From positions 186,001 to 250,000 of the forward strand of contig NZ_FNIB01000004.1 in NCBI RefSeq assembly GCF_900103805.1: a stretch of DNA of 64,000 nucleotides, written 5' to 3'. Position numbers and translations under genes: made by a program. This document shows, one piece after another, positions 52,058 through 61,247 of this stretch. The notes beneath the pieces were generated by a model. That model ran no database searches and was not told the origin of the DNA. It worked only from the letters and a program-made list of their open reading frames with translations. The DNA comes from Cryobacterium flavum. Its GTDB lineage: Bacteria; Actinomycetota; Actinomycetes; Actinomycetales; Microbacteriaceae. Within the stretch, counting starts at the first letter, position 1. Every line of letters begins with the position of its first letter.

Positions 52058-53503
52058 ATGAGACGCGCAAAAATTGTCGCCACCCTCGGGCCGGCGGCTG
52101 CCAGCTACGAGCAGATCAGAGCGCTCATCGACGCGGGCGTTGACGTCTGCCGCATGAACCTGAGCCACGGCAACTACCAGGTGCACGAGAGCGTCTACGC
52201 CAACGTGCGTAAGGCTGCCAACGACTCCGGGCGTGCCGTCGCCGTCATGGTCGACCTGCAGGGCCCCAAGATTCGCCTCGGCAAGTTCGAGGGCGGCCCG
52301 TACGAGCTCGCCGTCGGTGACATTTTCAAGATCACCACCGAAGACGTGCTCGGCACCAAAGAGCTCTCCGGCACCACCTTCAAGGGTCTGCCGCACGACG
52401 TGCACCCCGGCGACTTTCTGCTCATCGACGATGGCAAGGTGAAGGTGCAGGTCGTCGAAACGGATGGCGTCGTCGTCACCACCCGCGTGATCGTCGCCGG
52501 CCCGGTCTCCAACAACAAGGGCATCAACCTGCCCGGCGTAGCAGTGAACGTGCCGGCCCTGTCGGAGAAGGACGAAGCCGACCTGCGCTGGGGCCTCCGT
52601 CTCGGAGCCGACCTCATCGCCCTTTCTTTTGTGCGCAGCGCCGATGACATCACCCGCGTGCACGAGATCATGGCCGAAGAGGGCCGCCGCGTTCCGGTGA
52701 TCGCCAAGATCGAGAAGCCGCAGGCCGTCGACAACCTCGAAGAGATCGTCGACGCCTTCGACGCGATCATGGTCGCCCGCGGCGACCTCGGCGTCGAGCT
52801 TCCGCTCGAGGCCGTGCCGATCGTGCAGAAGCAGGCCGTGGAGATCGCTCGCCGCATGGCCAAGCCGGTCATCGTCGCCACGCAGATGCTCGAATCCATG
52901 ATCCTGAGCCCGGTGCCCACCCGCGCCGAGACCAGCGACGTCGCCAACGCCGTGCTCGACGGTGCTGATGCCGTCATGCTCAGCGGTGAGACCAGCGTCG
53001 GAGAATACCCCGTTGTCACGGTGCAGACCATGGCCCGCATCGTGGAATCCACCGAGGTGCACGGCCTCGAGCGCATCGGCAAGCTGACCAACCGTCCGCG
53101 CACCCAGGGCGGTGCGATCACCCTCGCCGCCATCGAGGTGGCCGAGTTCGTCGATGCCAAGTTCCTCTGCATCTTCACCGAGTCCGGCGACTCGGCCCGC
53201 CGCATGTCCCGCCTGCGGTCGAAGATCCCGATGCTGGCCTTCACGCCGGAGCCGGGCATCCGTCGGCGTCTGGCCCTCACCTGGGGCGTTCAGACGTACC
53301 TGGTGGAGCCGGTGACCCACACCGACGCGATGTTCGGTCAGGTCGATGATATTCTCATCGGTCAGGGTCTCGCCGAAATCGGTGACAAGGTCGTCGTCAT
53401 CTCCGGTTCCCCTCCCGGAATCGTCGGCTCGACGAACGACATTCGCGTGCACCGCGTGGGCGACGCCCACAACGAGGTCGCACCGGCGTACGTCAAGAAG
53501 TAG
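52058..53503 (+). CDS. pyk: Pyruvate kinase
   Basis: Last step of glycolysis, making pyruvate and ATP from PEP and ADP. The 481-aa protein begins MRRAKIVATLGPAAASYEQI and has DVCRMNLSHGNYQVHESVYA, VIAKIEKPQAVDNLEEIVDA with the catalytic Lys, IMVARGDLGVELPLEAVPIV and IVATQMLESMILSPVPTRAE. The allosteric C-terminal domain is complete. ATG at 52058 is preceded by a weak AGA-rich site. A strong terminator follows 12 bp after the stop, so it is the end of this + strand group. Confidence 0.96.
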   Translation: MRRAKIVATLGPAAASYEQIRALIDAGVDVCRMNLSHGNYQVHESVYANVRKAANDSGRAVAVMVDLQGPKIRLGKFEGGPYELAVGDIFKITTEDVLGTKELSGTTFKGLPHDVHPGDFLLIDDGKVKVQVVETDGVVVTTRVIVAGPVSNNKGINLPGVAVNVPALSEKDEADLRWGLRLGADLIALSFVRSADDITRVHEIMAEEGRRVPVIAKIEKPQAVDNLEEIVDAFDAIMVARGDLGVELPLEAVPIVQKQAVEIARRMAKPVIVATQMLESMILSPVPTRAETSDVANAVLDGADAVMLSGETSVGEYPVVTVQTMARIVESTEVHGLERIGKLTNRPRTQGGAITLAAIEVAEFVDAKFLCIFTESGDSARRMSRLRSKIPMLAFTPEPGIRRRLALTWGVQTYLVEPVTHTDAMFGQVDDILIGQGLAEIGDKVVVISGSPPGIVGSTNDIRVHRVGDAHNEVAPAYVKK

Positions 53504-53514
53504 CGGTTAACACG

Positions 53515-53549
53515 AGAAGCCCCGCCCGTACGTTTCGGGCGGGGCTTCT
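53515..53549 (+). terminator. Intrinsic terminator after pyk
   Basis: AGAAGCCCCGCCCG (53515-53528) pairs fully with its mirror (53536-53549) around a 7-nt loop; 14-bp GC-rich stem with TTGTGT after it. It could stop transcription from both sides, also that of the - strand tRNA. Confidence 0.8.
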
Positions 53550-53672
53550 TGTGTCTAGACAAACTGGCCGGTGTCATCTGCCCGCGCATCGACCTAATTC
53601 TGCACGAACGTGCAGGGCACGCTTCAACACAGCAAAAAACCCCCGCTGATCGGGCATTTTGCTGTGAGAATT

Positions 53673-53758
53673 TGGTACCGGTGGTGGGACTCGAACCCAC
53701 ACGTCCTTGCGAACAAAGCATTTTGAGTGCTCCGCGTCTGCCATTCCGCCACACCGGC
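53673..53758 (-). tRNA. tRNA-Leu (anticodon CAA)
   Basis: On the - strand: acceptor stem GCCGGTG (53758-53752) pairs with CACCGGT, with one G-U at the first pair; a D-loop GCGGAATGGCAGACGC, an anticodon stem AGCA/TGCT with loop CTCAAAA giving anticodon CAA, a long class II variable arm (GTTCGCAAGGAC) and a T-arm GTGGGTTCGAGTCCCAC. The CCA end is encoded (53675-53673). Reads UUG leucine codons. No intron. Confidence 0.96.
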
Positions 53759-53783
53759 TTACAACTACTCGTTCAGAATACCG

Positions 53784-53789
53784 TAGGCT
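53784..53789 (+). promoter_or_regulatory. -10 element of the ANTAR regulator, leaderless layout
   Basis: TAGGCT, seven bases, then the GTG at 53797. Confidence 0.5.
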
Positions 53790-53796
53790 TTTGGTC

Positions 53797-54402
53797 GTGA
53801 CCGACCAAGACAGCACCCCCACCCCTCCGCGCCGCGTTGTCGTCGCTGAGGATGAATCCCTCATCCGCCTCGACATCGTCGAGATTCTGCGCGACAACGG
53901 CTTTGAAGTCGTCGGCGAAGCCGGTGACGGAGAAACAGCGGTCGCCTTGGCACGGGAGCTTCGCCCCGACCTGGTCATCATGGACGTCAAGATGCCCCAG
54001 CTCGACGGCATCAGCGCTGCTGAACGCTTGTCCAAAGAGCACATCGCACCGGTCGTGCTGCTGACCGCGTTCAGCCAGAAGGAACTGGTCGAGCGTGCCA
54101 CCGAAGCCGGCGCACTGGCCTACGTCGTCAAGCCGTTCACCCCGAACGACCTGCTTCCCGCGATCGAGATCGCCCTCTCGCGCTACAGCCAGATCATCAC
54201 CCTCGAAGCCGAGGTCGCCGACCTGGTCGAACGGTTCGAGACCCGCAAGCTCGTCGACCGGGCCAAGGGCCTGCTCAACGAGAAGATGGGCCTGACCGAG
54301 CCCGAAGCCTTCCGTTGGATCCAGAAGGCCTCGATGGATCGTCGACTCACCATGCACGACGTGTCGCAGGCGATTATCGAGCAGCTCAGCGTCAAGAAGT
54401 AG
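53797..54402 (+). CDS. ANTAR-domain response regulator (PdtaR-like)
   Basis: 201-aa protein with an N-terminal receiver domain (RRVVVAEDESLIRLDIVEIL, phospho-acceptor Asp in DLVIMDVKMPQLDGISAAER, Thr in VVLLTAFSQKELVERATEAG and Lys in AYVVKPFTPNDLL) and a C-terminal ANTAR RNA-binding domain (LVDRAKGLLNEKMGLTEPEA; FRWIQKASMDRRLTMHDVSQ). ANTAR proteins act as antiterminators on two-loop RNA hairpins. The layout and position before polA and rpsA resemble M. tuberculosis Rv1626 (PdtaR). The open frame goes back to 53707 through the tRNA, so the GTG at 53797 is the true start. The cognate kinase is not here. Confidence 0.92.
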   Translation: MTDQDSTPTPPRRVVVAEDESLIRLDIVEILRDNGFEVVGEAGDGETAVALARELRPDLVIMDVKMPQLDGISAAERLSKEHIAPVVLLTAFSQKELVERATEAGALAYVVKPFTPNDLLPAIEIALSRYSQIITLEAEVADLVERFETRKLVDRAKGLLNEKMGLTEPEAFRWIQKASMDRRLTMHDVSQAIIEQLSVKK

Positions 54403-54415
54403 AAACGTCTCAGAG

Positions 54416-54448
54416 AACGGCGCGGCAGAACCTGCCGGGCCGTTTTTT
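54416..54448 (+). terminator. Intrinsic terminator after the ANTAR regulator
   Basis: AACGGCGCGGCAG (54416-54428) and CTGCCGGGCCGTT (54432-54444) form a stem with one C-G/G-type mismatch and a 3-nt loop, followed by a run of six T (54443-54448). Confidence 0.85.
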
Positions 54449-54473
54449 GTACCCGGGCATCTGATCGGCTGGC

Positions 54474-57400
54474 GTGTCGGAGGTGTCCGATACGCTCGAA
54501 CAGACGGAGGACGGGCGCATGTTCCTATTGGACGGCAGCGTGGTGACGAGCGCGAGTGACCTGAGCGCGGCATCCGTCTGCGAGTTTGCGTTTCTGCGCC
54601 GCATCGACGCGAAGCTCGGCCGCATCGACGCTGTGGTCGACCCGGTCGACGCGATGTTGGACCGCACCTCGCGGCTGGGCGACGAGCATGAGCACCGGGT
54701 GCTCGAGCGGTACCGGCTGGGCCAGTCTGTGGTCGAAATTTGCCGTCCAGAGCGGATGGCTCGCCCCGCTCTGGAGATTGCCGCCGACCAAACGCGGCTG
54801 GCTTTCGGCACGACCGCCGAGGTCATCTTTCAGGCCACGTTCTTCGATCCACACTTCGGCTCACCTACCGCAGACATCGCCTTTCTCGGATTCGCTGACT
54901 TCATCGTGCGCCAGGATGACGGCACCTGGCTGCTACAAGACACCAAACTGGCCCGGCACGCCCGAGTGACCGCGCTGCTGCAGCTCGCCGCCTACGCCGA
55001 CCAGCTCGACCGCATTGGCGTACCAACGGCCGACTCTGTCGAACTGTTGCTCGGTGACGGGTCCGTGAGCGGGCATCCGCTCGCTGATATTCGCCCGGTG
55101 TACCGTAAACGCAGGCAGCGCCTGCTGCAGATCATCACGGAACGACTCACCGACACCCAGCCGGTAGCGTGGGGAGACCCGCGATACACGGTCTGCGGAC
55201 GCTGCACCACCTGTGAGGCCGAGGTGCAGGCGCACCGCGATCCCTTGCTGGTCGCCGGGCTGCGCCTGTCGCAGCGGGCGCGGCTTGCGGCCGGCGGCAT
55301 TGGCACAATCGACGATCTCGCGGCGTTTACCCAAGACATCGACGGCGTGTTGGACTCGACGCTCACCGCCCTGCGTACACAGGCGCGGCTACAGCTTCAG
55401 GCGGTCCCCGGTACAGCTCCGCCGGTCGATCTGTACAACCCAGGGGCGCTGTCAGTGCTGCCCGAACCGAACCCGGGCGACATCTTCTTCGACTTCGAGG
55501 GCGACCCGCTCTATTCAGAGGGAAACGCGACCGAAGGCGACGCCCCTGACGGCTCGACCACGCAGTGGGGCCTGGACTACCTGTTCGGCCTGGTGCAGAC
55601 CGACGAATCCTTTCACGCTTTCTGGGCGCACACCTGGGCCGAGGAGAAGGTCGCGCTCACCGACTTTCTGGCCTACCTCGGGAGGCGTCGAGCCCAGTTT
55701 CCTGGCCTCCACGTGTACCACTACGCCGCCTACGAGCGCACCCACCTGCTCAGCCTCGCCGCCCGGCACAGCGTCGGCGAAGACCAGATCGACCGGCTGC
55801 TGCGCGAGAATGTGCTCGTCGATCTGTACCCGCTCGTGCGCAAAACCATGCGCGTCGGGTCGCGCTCGTACTCGATCAAAAAGCTCGAACCGCTCTACAT
55901 GGGCGCGGAACTGCGCGGCGGCGAGGTCACCAACGCGGCGGACTCCATCACTGAATACGCCGCAGCCCGCGACCTGCACGCTCACGGCGACCAGGTCGAG
56001 GCGCAACGCATGCTCGCCTCCATCGCCGACTACAACCGCTACGACTGCGTCTCAACGCTGCGCTTGCGCGACTGGTTGCTCACGCTGGCGCGCGGACCGG
56101 GCATCCGCTCGGCCGGTGGCACGGCCGAAGCGGATGCCGTCCCGCTGGAGCCGTCACCGGTGCGCGACGCCCTGCTCGCCCGCGCTGCGCCAACGACACC
56201 GCACACCCCGCGCAGCATCGACCAGACCGCGGCCGCCTTTGCCGCCGCCGCAATGGACTACCACCGGCGAGAGCAGAAGAGCTTCTGGTGGGCGCACTAT
56301 TTTCGGCTCGAGTACCCGATCGATGAATGGCAGGACACCCGCGACGTCCTCGTCGTCGAAGGCGTCGACGTAGAGCGCGACTGGTTCCGAGAAGGTATGC
56401 AGCGCGTCGACCGTCGCCACCTCTGGTTGCGCGGTCGCCTGGCACCGGGCAGCAGCATTAAACCGGGCGACCAGGCTGGCCCGTACCTGCTCTACGAATA
56501 CCCCGGACCGTTCGTCAACCCCGACAGTTCGGACGGCGCACGCGCCCACCGCACCGTCAAAGTGCTGGACGTCAGCGATGACGGCATCCTGATTGAAGAG
56601 ACACTGCTCAAGGACACGGCTCGCTATAGCGACCGGCCGAGTGCCCTGGCACCGGCCGCACCGCCACGGCCCCTGCAGCAGAAACCCGCTATCGACGAGT
56701 GGGCCAAAGCTATCGTCGATGCCCAGCCCGGCTGGCCGCGCGACTCGATGGTCGATATTCTGCGTCGCACCCCGCCGCGCACCGAAAGCGGGCACCTGGC
56801 ACTCGCCCGGGCCGGCGGCAGCACCATCGATGCCGTCATCGCGACCCTGCTCGACCTGGATCACTCCTACCTAGCGATCCAGGGGCCACCCGGCACCGGC
56901 AAGACCTACCTCGGCGCACACGTCATCACCGCACTTGTGCAGCGGCACGGCTGGAAGATCGGCGTTGTCGCCCAGTCCCACGCGGTGGTGGAGAACCTGC
57001 TCGACGCCGTCGTCAGTGCCGGGCTCGAGCCGGCTCTCGTCGGCAAAGTCGCCAAGACCGGCGCCGATGCGGCGGAACCCGCCTACACCGTGCTGCCGAA
57101 AGACGGGCAACTTCTGTTCGCACTGGATCACACCGCGACGGGATTCGTCGTCGGCGGCACCGCGTGGGACTTCAGCAATCCGGCCCGCGTGCCACGACAC
57201 AGCCTTGATCTACTCGTCGTCGACGAGGCCGGCCAATTCTCGCTCGCCTCCACCATCGCGGCCAGTGTCGGCGCCCGCAGTCTGTTGCTGCTCGGCGACC
57301 CGCAGCAATTGCCGCAGGTCAGCCAAGGCCTGCATCCCGAGCCGATCGACCAGTCTGCCCTGGGCTGGGTCGCCGCCGGCCACGACGTGCTTCCCGCCGA

Positions 57401-58025
57401 CCGGGGCTACTTTCTCGCCGAGAGCCGCCGCATGCACCCGGCGGTCACCGAGCCCGTCTCCCGACTGTCCTACGGCGGCCTGCTGCACGCCGATCCGACT
57501 ACGTCGACCCGCTTTCTTGTAGGCATTCGGCCCGGTGTGCACGCCGTGCCGGTCGTGCACACCGGCAATTCCATTTCATCAGCCGAAGAAGTGGAGGCCG
57601 TCGTGGCACTCGTGCGCGGCGTACTCGGCCGGCTGTGGACAGACCCGACCATGGATCGGGTCGATGACCCCCTGACCGAAGCCGACGTGATCGTCGTGAC
57701 GCCGTACAACGCCCAGTTGGCTCTCGTACGTGAGGCACTGGCGGCTGCCGGCTACTCCACGGTGAGGGTGGGAACGGTCGACAAGTTCCAGGGTCAGGAG
57801 GCCGTCATTGCGATTGTCACCCTCGCGGCCAGTTCGGCCGATGACGTACCGCGCGGCCTGGGATTTCTCATTTTGAAGAACCGGCTGAACGTTGCCATTT
57901 CGCGCGCGAAATGGGCCGCCTACCTGGTCTATTCGCCGGCGCTCACCGACTACCTGCCCGTAACACCAACCGGCGTCGCCGAGCTCAGCGCGTTCATCAG
58001 TCTGGTCGAGCCCGACGCGGGCTAA
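54474..58025 (+). CDS. TM0106-family RecB-like nuclease fused to SF1 helicase
   Basis: 1183-aa multidomain protein. Residues about 25-250 form a RecB-type PD-(D/E)xK nuclease (ASDLSAASVCEFAFLRRIDA; LLQDTKLARHARVTALLQLA) with four cysteines near its end (CGRCTTC) that may bind an Fe-S cluster. Residues 330-530 form a YprB-like RNase-H-fold exonuclease (IFFDFEGDPLYS; HVYHYAAYERTHLLSLAARH; YNRYDCVSTLRLRDWLLTLA). From about 780 an SF1 helicase follows (LAIQGPPGTGKTYLGAHVIT; LLVVDEAGQF; LLGDPQQLPQVSQG; VDKFQGQEAVIAIVTLAASS). A DNA-processing role is clear, the exact pathway is not. It starts at GTG 54474; the hotdog gene is convergent and overlaps by 4 bp. Confidence 0.9.
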   Translation: MSEVSDTLEQTEDGRMFLLDGSVVTSASDLSAASVCEFAFLRRIDAKLGRIDAVVDPVDAMLDRTSRLGDEHEHRVLERYRLGQSVVEICRPERMARPALEIAADQTRLAFGTTAEVIFQATFFDPHFGSPTADIAFLGFADFIVRQDDGTWLLQDTKLARHARVTALLQLAAYADQLDRIGVPTADSVELLLGDGSVSGHPLADIRPVYRKRRQRLLQIITERLTDTQPVAWGDPRYTVCGRCTTCEAEVQAHRDPLLVAGLRLSQRARLAAGGIGTIDDLAAFTQDIDGVLDSTLTALRTQARLQLQAVPGTAPPVDLYNPGALSVLPEPNPGDIFFDFEGDPLYSEGNATEGDAPDGSTTQWGLDYLFGLVQTDESFHAFWAHTWAEEKVALTDFLAYLGRRRAQFPGLHVYHYAAYERTHLLSLAARHSVGEDQIDRLLRENVLVDLYPLVRKTMRVGSRSYSIKKLEPLYMGAELRGGEVTNAADSITEYAAARDLHAHGDQVEAQRMLASIADYNRYDCVSTLRLRDWLLTLARGPGIRSAGGTAEADAVPLEPSPVRDALLARAAPTTPHTPRSIDQTAAAFAAAAMDYHRREQKSFWWAHYFRLEYPIDEWQDTRDVLVVEGVDVERDWFREGMQRVDRRHLWLRGRLAPGSSIKPGDQAGPYLLYEYPGPFVNPDSSDGARAHRTVKVLDVSDDGILIEETLLKDTARYSDRPSALAPAAPPRPLQQKPAIDEWAKAIVDAQPGWPRDSMVDILRRTPPRTESGHLALARAGGSTIDAVIATLLDLDHSYLAIQGPPGTGKTYLGAHVITALVQRHGWKIGVVAQSHAVVENLLDAVVSAGLEPALVGKVAKTGADAAEPAYTVLPKDGQLLFALDHTATGFVVGGTAWDFSNPARVPRHSLDLLVVDEAGQFSLASTIAASVGARSLLLLGDPQQLPQVSQGLHPEPIDQSALGWVAAGHDVLPADRGYFLAESRRMHPAVTEPVSRLSYGGLLHADPTTSTRFLVGIRPGVHAVPVVHTGNSISSAEEVEAVVALVRGVLGRLWTDPTMDRVDDPLTEADVIVVTPYNAQLALVREALAAAGYSTVRVGTVDKFQGQEAVIAIVTLAASSADDVPRGLGFLILKNRLNVAISRAKWAAYLVYSPALTDYLPVTPTGVAELSAFISLVEPDAG

Positions 58026-58453
58026 CCCTGCGGCGGAAGGTCCTTGATGATGTTCGTGATGCGAATCGTCGAGCAGCGCCGGCCGGCATCGTCGGTGACG
58101 ACGATTTCGTGGGTGGTGAGGGTGCGGCCCAGATGAATCGGGGTGCACACCCCGGTGACGTACCCTGACGTCGCTGAACGGTTGTGTGAGGCGTTGATCT
58201 CAATTCCCACGGCGAGCTTTCCCGGTCCGGCGTGCAGATTTGCTGCCATCGACCCGAGGGACTCGCCGAGCACGACGTAGGCGCCGCCGTGCATAAGCAT
58301 GGCCGGCTGCGTGTTTCCGGCCACCGGCATCCGCGCCACGGCCCGGTCTATGGTGAACTCGGTGAACTCCAGCCCCATCTTGTCGGCCAGATCTCCGCCG
58401 CCGCGCTGCTGAACCCAGGCGAGTGCATCGTCAGTTGTATTGAACATGATCAC
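58022..58453 (-). CDS. Hotdog-fold thioesterase (PaaI-like)
   Basis: 143-aa protein of the PaaI/YbgC-like hotdog family. Motif MLMHGGAYVVLGESLGSMAA (central helix with the catalytic Glu and preceding His-Gly-Gly) and VGIEINASHNRSATSGYVTG (beta strand) are present. It hydrolyses acyl-CoA thioesters of unknown chain; phenylacetyl-type substrates are common for the family. Two starts: GTG 58453 and ATG 58447 with AAAGGTGA in front; the second is more likely. It converges with the nuclease-helicase gene (4-bp overlap) and diverges from polA, 47 bp away. Confidence 0.88.
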   Translation of the reverse strand: MIMFNTTDDALAWVQQRGGGDLADKMGLEFTEFTIDRAVARMPVAGNTQPAMLMHGGAYVVLGESLGSMAANLHAGPGKLAVGIEINASHNRSATSGYVTGVCTPIHLGRTLTTHEIVVTDDAGRRCSTIRITNIIKDLPPQG

Positions 58454-58488
58454 CTTTGGTCGGGGGAGCCCGCGCGGGAAGACGCTTG

Positions 58489-58494
58489 TAGGCT
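58489..58494 (+). promoter_or_regulatory. -10 element of polA, leaderless layout
   Basis: TAGGCT, six bases (AGGGGA), then GTG at 58501. The AGGGGA could also serve as a weak ribosome site. Confidence 0.5.
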
Positions 58495-58500
58495 AGGGGA

Positions 58501-61173
58501 GTGTTGGACTCCGAAAAGCCTACCCTGATGATCATCGACGGCCATTCCCTGGCATTCCGGGCGTTCTTCGCCCTGCCGGTGGATAGCTTCCAGACCCACG
58601 CCGGTCAGCATACGAACGCCATCCACGGCTTTCTGTCGATGCTGCTCAGCCTGCTGCGCAACGAGAAGCCGACCCACCTCGCGGTCGCGTTCGACATCTC
58701 CCGCGCCTCCTTTCGTACCAGGGAATACCCCGAGTACAAGGGCACGCGCAATGCGACCCCGCCGGAATTCCTTGGGCAGATCCCGCTGTTGCAGGAAGCC
58801 CTCGCCGCGATGAACATCACCACCATCACCAAGGAAGACTTCGAGGCCGACGATATTCTCGCCACCCTCTCGGTCGAAGGCACCGCCGCCGGCTACAACG
58901 TGCTCGTCGTCTCCGGCGACCGGGATGCCATTCAGCTGGTCAACGAGACCGTCACCCTCCTCTATCCAGCCAGCCAAGGCGTGTCAGCCCTCACGCGCTA
59001 CGACCCGGCTCGGGTGCGCGAACGCTATGGCATCGAACCCGAGCAATACCCCGATGTGGCCGCTCTCGTCGGCGAAACCAGCGACAATCTGATCGGCATC
59101 AGTAAGGTCGGCGAGAAAACCGCGGTGAAGTGGCTTGGCCTGTACGGCAGCCTCGACGGCATCCTGGAACACGCCGAGGAGATCAAGGGCGTCGTCGGCA
59201 ACAACCTGCGTGAGCAGAAAGAGAACGCGATTCGCAACCGCCGACTCAACCGCCTGGTCACCGACCTGGACCTTCCGATGGCCGTTGCCGCGCTGGAACG
59301 CGGCGCCATGGACACCGACGCGGTGCGGGACATCTTCACCCGCCTCGAATTCAAGTCCCTCCTCGACCGGGTACTCAAGCTCGCCGGGGAAGACCCGGCC
59401 GTTGAAGCAACCGTTGCTGTCGTCGACGAGGTGCCCGCCGTTCAGGCCCCCATCGCGCAGGACCTCCTCGACGAAGAGCTGCAGTCGTGGCTCGACCGTG
59501 CCACCGTGGCCCACCCGGCGGGCCTCGGTCTCACCGTTGAGGTGCAGGACGGTAAGGCCATCGGCTTCGGCCTTGCCAGCCCGACCGAGACCGTCAACCT
59601 GCCGTGGCAGCCGGGCCGCAAGGATTATGCCCCTCTCGAAGCGTGGCTTGCCAGTGCGGCTCCGAAGGTCATGAACGACGCCAAACACCAGATGAAGGCG
59701 CTGCGCCGCAGCGGTCTGCCCTTCAACGGTCTGGCCTTCGATGCCCTGGTCGGCGCCTGGCTCATTCGCCCAGGCGGCCCCGATAAGACCCTGGCCGACC
59801 TCGTGTCGCGCTACCTCGACGAAACGTTGCCCGTCGCCGACCCCAATCAGCTCGTTCCCGACGAGGCCCAACAGGCCGGTGCCCCTGCCCAGGCGTGGTT
59901 TACCCTCCGTGTCTTCGCCGCCGTCGAGAAGGCCCTCGACCCCGGTTCGCTGAAACTGCTGATCGATATCGAACTGCCCACCCTGCTCGCCCTCGCCGAC
60001 ATGGAGCTCGCCGGCGTCAGCGTCTCGCATGAGCAACTCGCCGAGCTGTCCGCAGAGCTGGGTGCCAGCACGGCGAGCCTCGCCGCCGCCGCCTACGCCG
60101 AGATCGGCCGGGAGGTCAACCTCGGGTCGCCCAAGCAGCTGCAGGACGTGCTGTTCGAGCAGCTGGAGATGCCCAAGACACGCGCGAACAAGACCGGGTA
60201 TTCAACGGATGCCGGCGCCCTCGCGGATCTGCAGGCCAGCAACCCGCATCCGTTCCTCGATCTGCTGCTCAAGCACCGCGACGCCACCAAACTGCGCCAG
60301 ATCGTGGAAACCCTCGACAAAGCTATCGACACGACCGGCCGCATCCACACGACCTACGTGCAGATCGGCACCACCACCGGCCGGATCTCGTCGAACGACC
60401 CGAACCTGCAGAACATTCCGGTGCGCACCGAAGAGGGTCGACGCATCCGCGCCGCCTTCCAGGCCGGCCAAGGCAGCGAGAGCCTGCTGACCGCCGACTA
60501 CTCGCAAATCGAAATGCGCATCATGGCGCATCTCTCCGAAGATGCCGGGCTGATCGAAGCCTTCAACGCTGGCGAAGACCTGCACCGGTTCGTGGGTTCC
60601 CGAATCTTCGGCGTGGACCCCGCCGACGTGTCCGCCGAAATGCGCAGCAAGGTCAAGGCCATGAGCTACGGGCTCGCCTACGGGCTCAGCGCCTTCGGCC
60701 TGTCCAAGCAGCTTCGCATCGACACCAAAGAGGCCAAGCAGCTCATGACCGACTACTTCGAGCGGTTCGGCGCGGTGCGCGACTACCTTCGCAACGTGGT
60801 CGAGCAGGCCAAGGTCGACGGTTACACCGAGACCATCTTCGGGCGTCGCCGCCCGTTCCCCGACCTGGCCAGCCCCAAACGGGTACTGCGCGACAACGCT
60901 GAACGAGCGGCGCTCAACGCTCCGATCCAGGGTTCCGCGGCCGACATCATGAAGATCGCCATGAACGGTATCGCCGCTGACCTGACGGATGCGTCAATGG
61001 ACTCCCGGATGCTGTTGCAGGTTCACGACGAGTTGATCTTCGACGTCGCCCCGGGCGAATGGGATTCCCTGAGCCAGGTGGTCACCCACAACATGGAATC
61101 TGCCGCAGATCTGCTCGTTCCGCTGACGGTTCAGGTCGGCCGTGGACCCAACTGGGACGCCGCCGCCCACTAA
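58501..61173 (+). CDS. polA: DNA polymerase I
   Basis: Fills gaps and removes RNA primers. The 890-aa protein has a 5'-3' flap nuclease domain (MIIDGHSLAFRAFFALPVDS; FEADDILATLSVEG; DVAALVGETSDNLIGISKVG), a central 3'-5' exonuclease-like domain (about 310-480) in which the DxE motif is replaced by GLTVEVQDGKAIGFG and the other carboxylates are lost, and the polymerase domain (LLTADYSQIEMRIMAHLSED; KAMSYGLAYGLSAFGLSKQL; LLQVHDELIFDVAP). It is therefore non-proofreading, as in other actinobacteria. It starts at GTG 58501, six bases after -10 TAGGCT. Confidence 0.96.
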   Translation: MLDSEKPTLMIIDGHSLAFRAFFALPVDSFQTHAGQHTNAIHGFLSMLLSLLRNEKPTHLAVAFDISRASFRTREYPEYKGTRNATPPEFLGQIPLLQEALAAMNITTITKEDFEADDILATLSVEGTAAGYNVLVVSGDRDAIQLVNETVTLLYPASQGVSALTRYDPARVRERYGIEPEQYPDVAALVGETSDNLIGISKVGEKTAVKWLGLYGSLDGILEHAEEIKGVVGNNLREQKENAIRNRRLNRLVTDLDLPMAVAALERGAMDTDAVRDIFTRLEFKSLLDRVLKLAGEDPAVEATVAVVDEVPAVQAPIAQDLLDEELQSWLDRATVAHPAGLGLTVEVQDGKAIGFGLASPTETVNLPWQPGRKDYAPLEAWLASAAPKVMNDAKHQMKALRRSGLPFNGLAFDALVGAWLIRPGGPDKTLADLVSRYLDETLPVADPNQLVPDEAQQAGAPAQAWFTLRVFAAVEKALDPGSLKLLIDIELPTLLALADMELAGVSVSHEQLAELSAELGASTASLAAAAYAEIGREVNLGSPKQLQDVLFEQLEMPKTRANKTGYSTDAGALADLQASNPHPFLDLLLKHRDATKLRQIVETLDKAIDTTGRIHTTYVQIGTTTGRISSNDPNLQNIPVRTEEGRRIRAAFQAGQGSESLLTADYSQIEMRIMAHLSEDAGLIEAFNAGEDLHRFVGSRIFGVDPADVSAEMRSKVKAMSYGLAYGLSAFGLSKQLRIDTKEAKQLMTDYFERFGAVRDYLRNVVEQAKVDGYTETIFGRRRPFPDLASPKRVLRDNAERAALNAPIQGSAADIMKIAMNGIAADLTDASMDSRMLLQVHDELIFDVAPGEWDSLSQVVTHNMESAADLLVPLTVQVGRGPNWDAAAH

Positions 61174-61235
61174 ATCACTGCGGTGTGACCGGCCAGTTTC
61201 CCCAATTGGGGGGTTCGCGGCGAGCAGTCGTGTTC

Positions 61236-61241
61236 TAGGCT
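61236..61241 (+). promoter_or_regulatory. -10 element of the DUF885 gene, leaderless layout
   Basis: TAGGCT, six bases (CGACGC), then ATG at 61248. Confidence 0.55.
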
Positions 61242-61247
61242 CGACGC

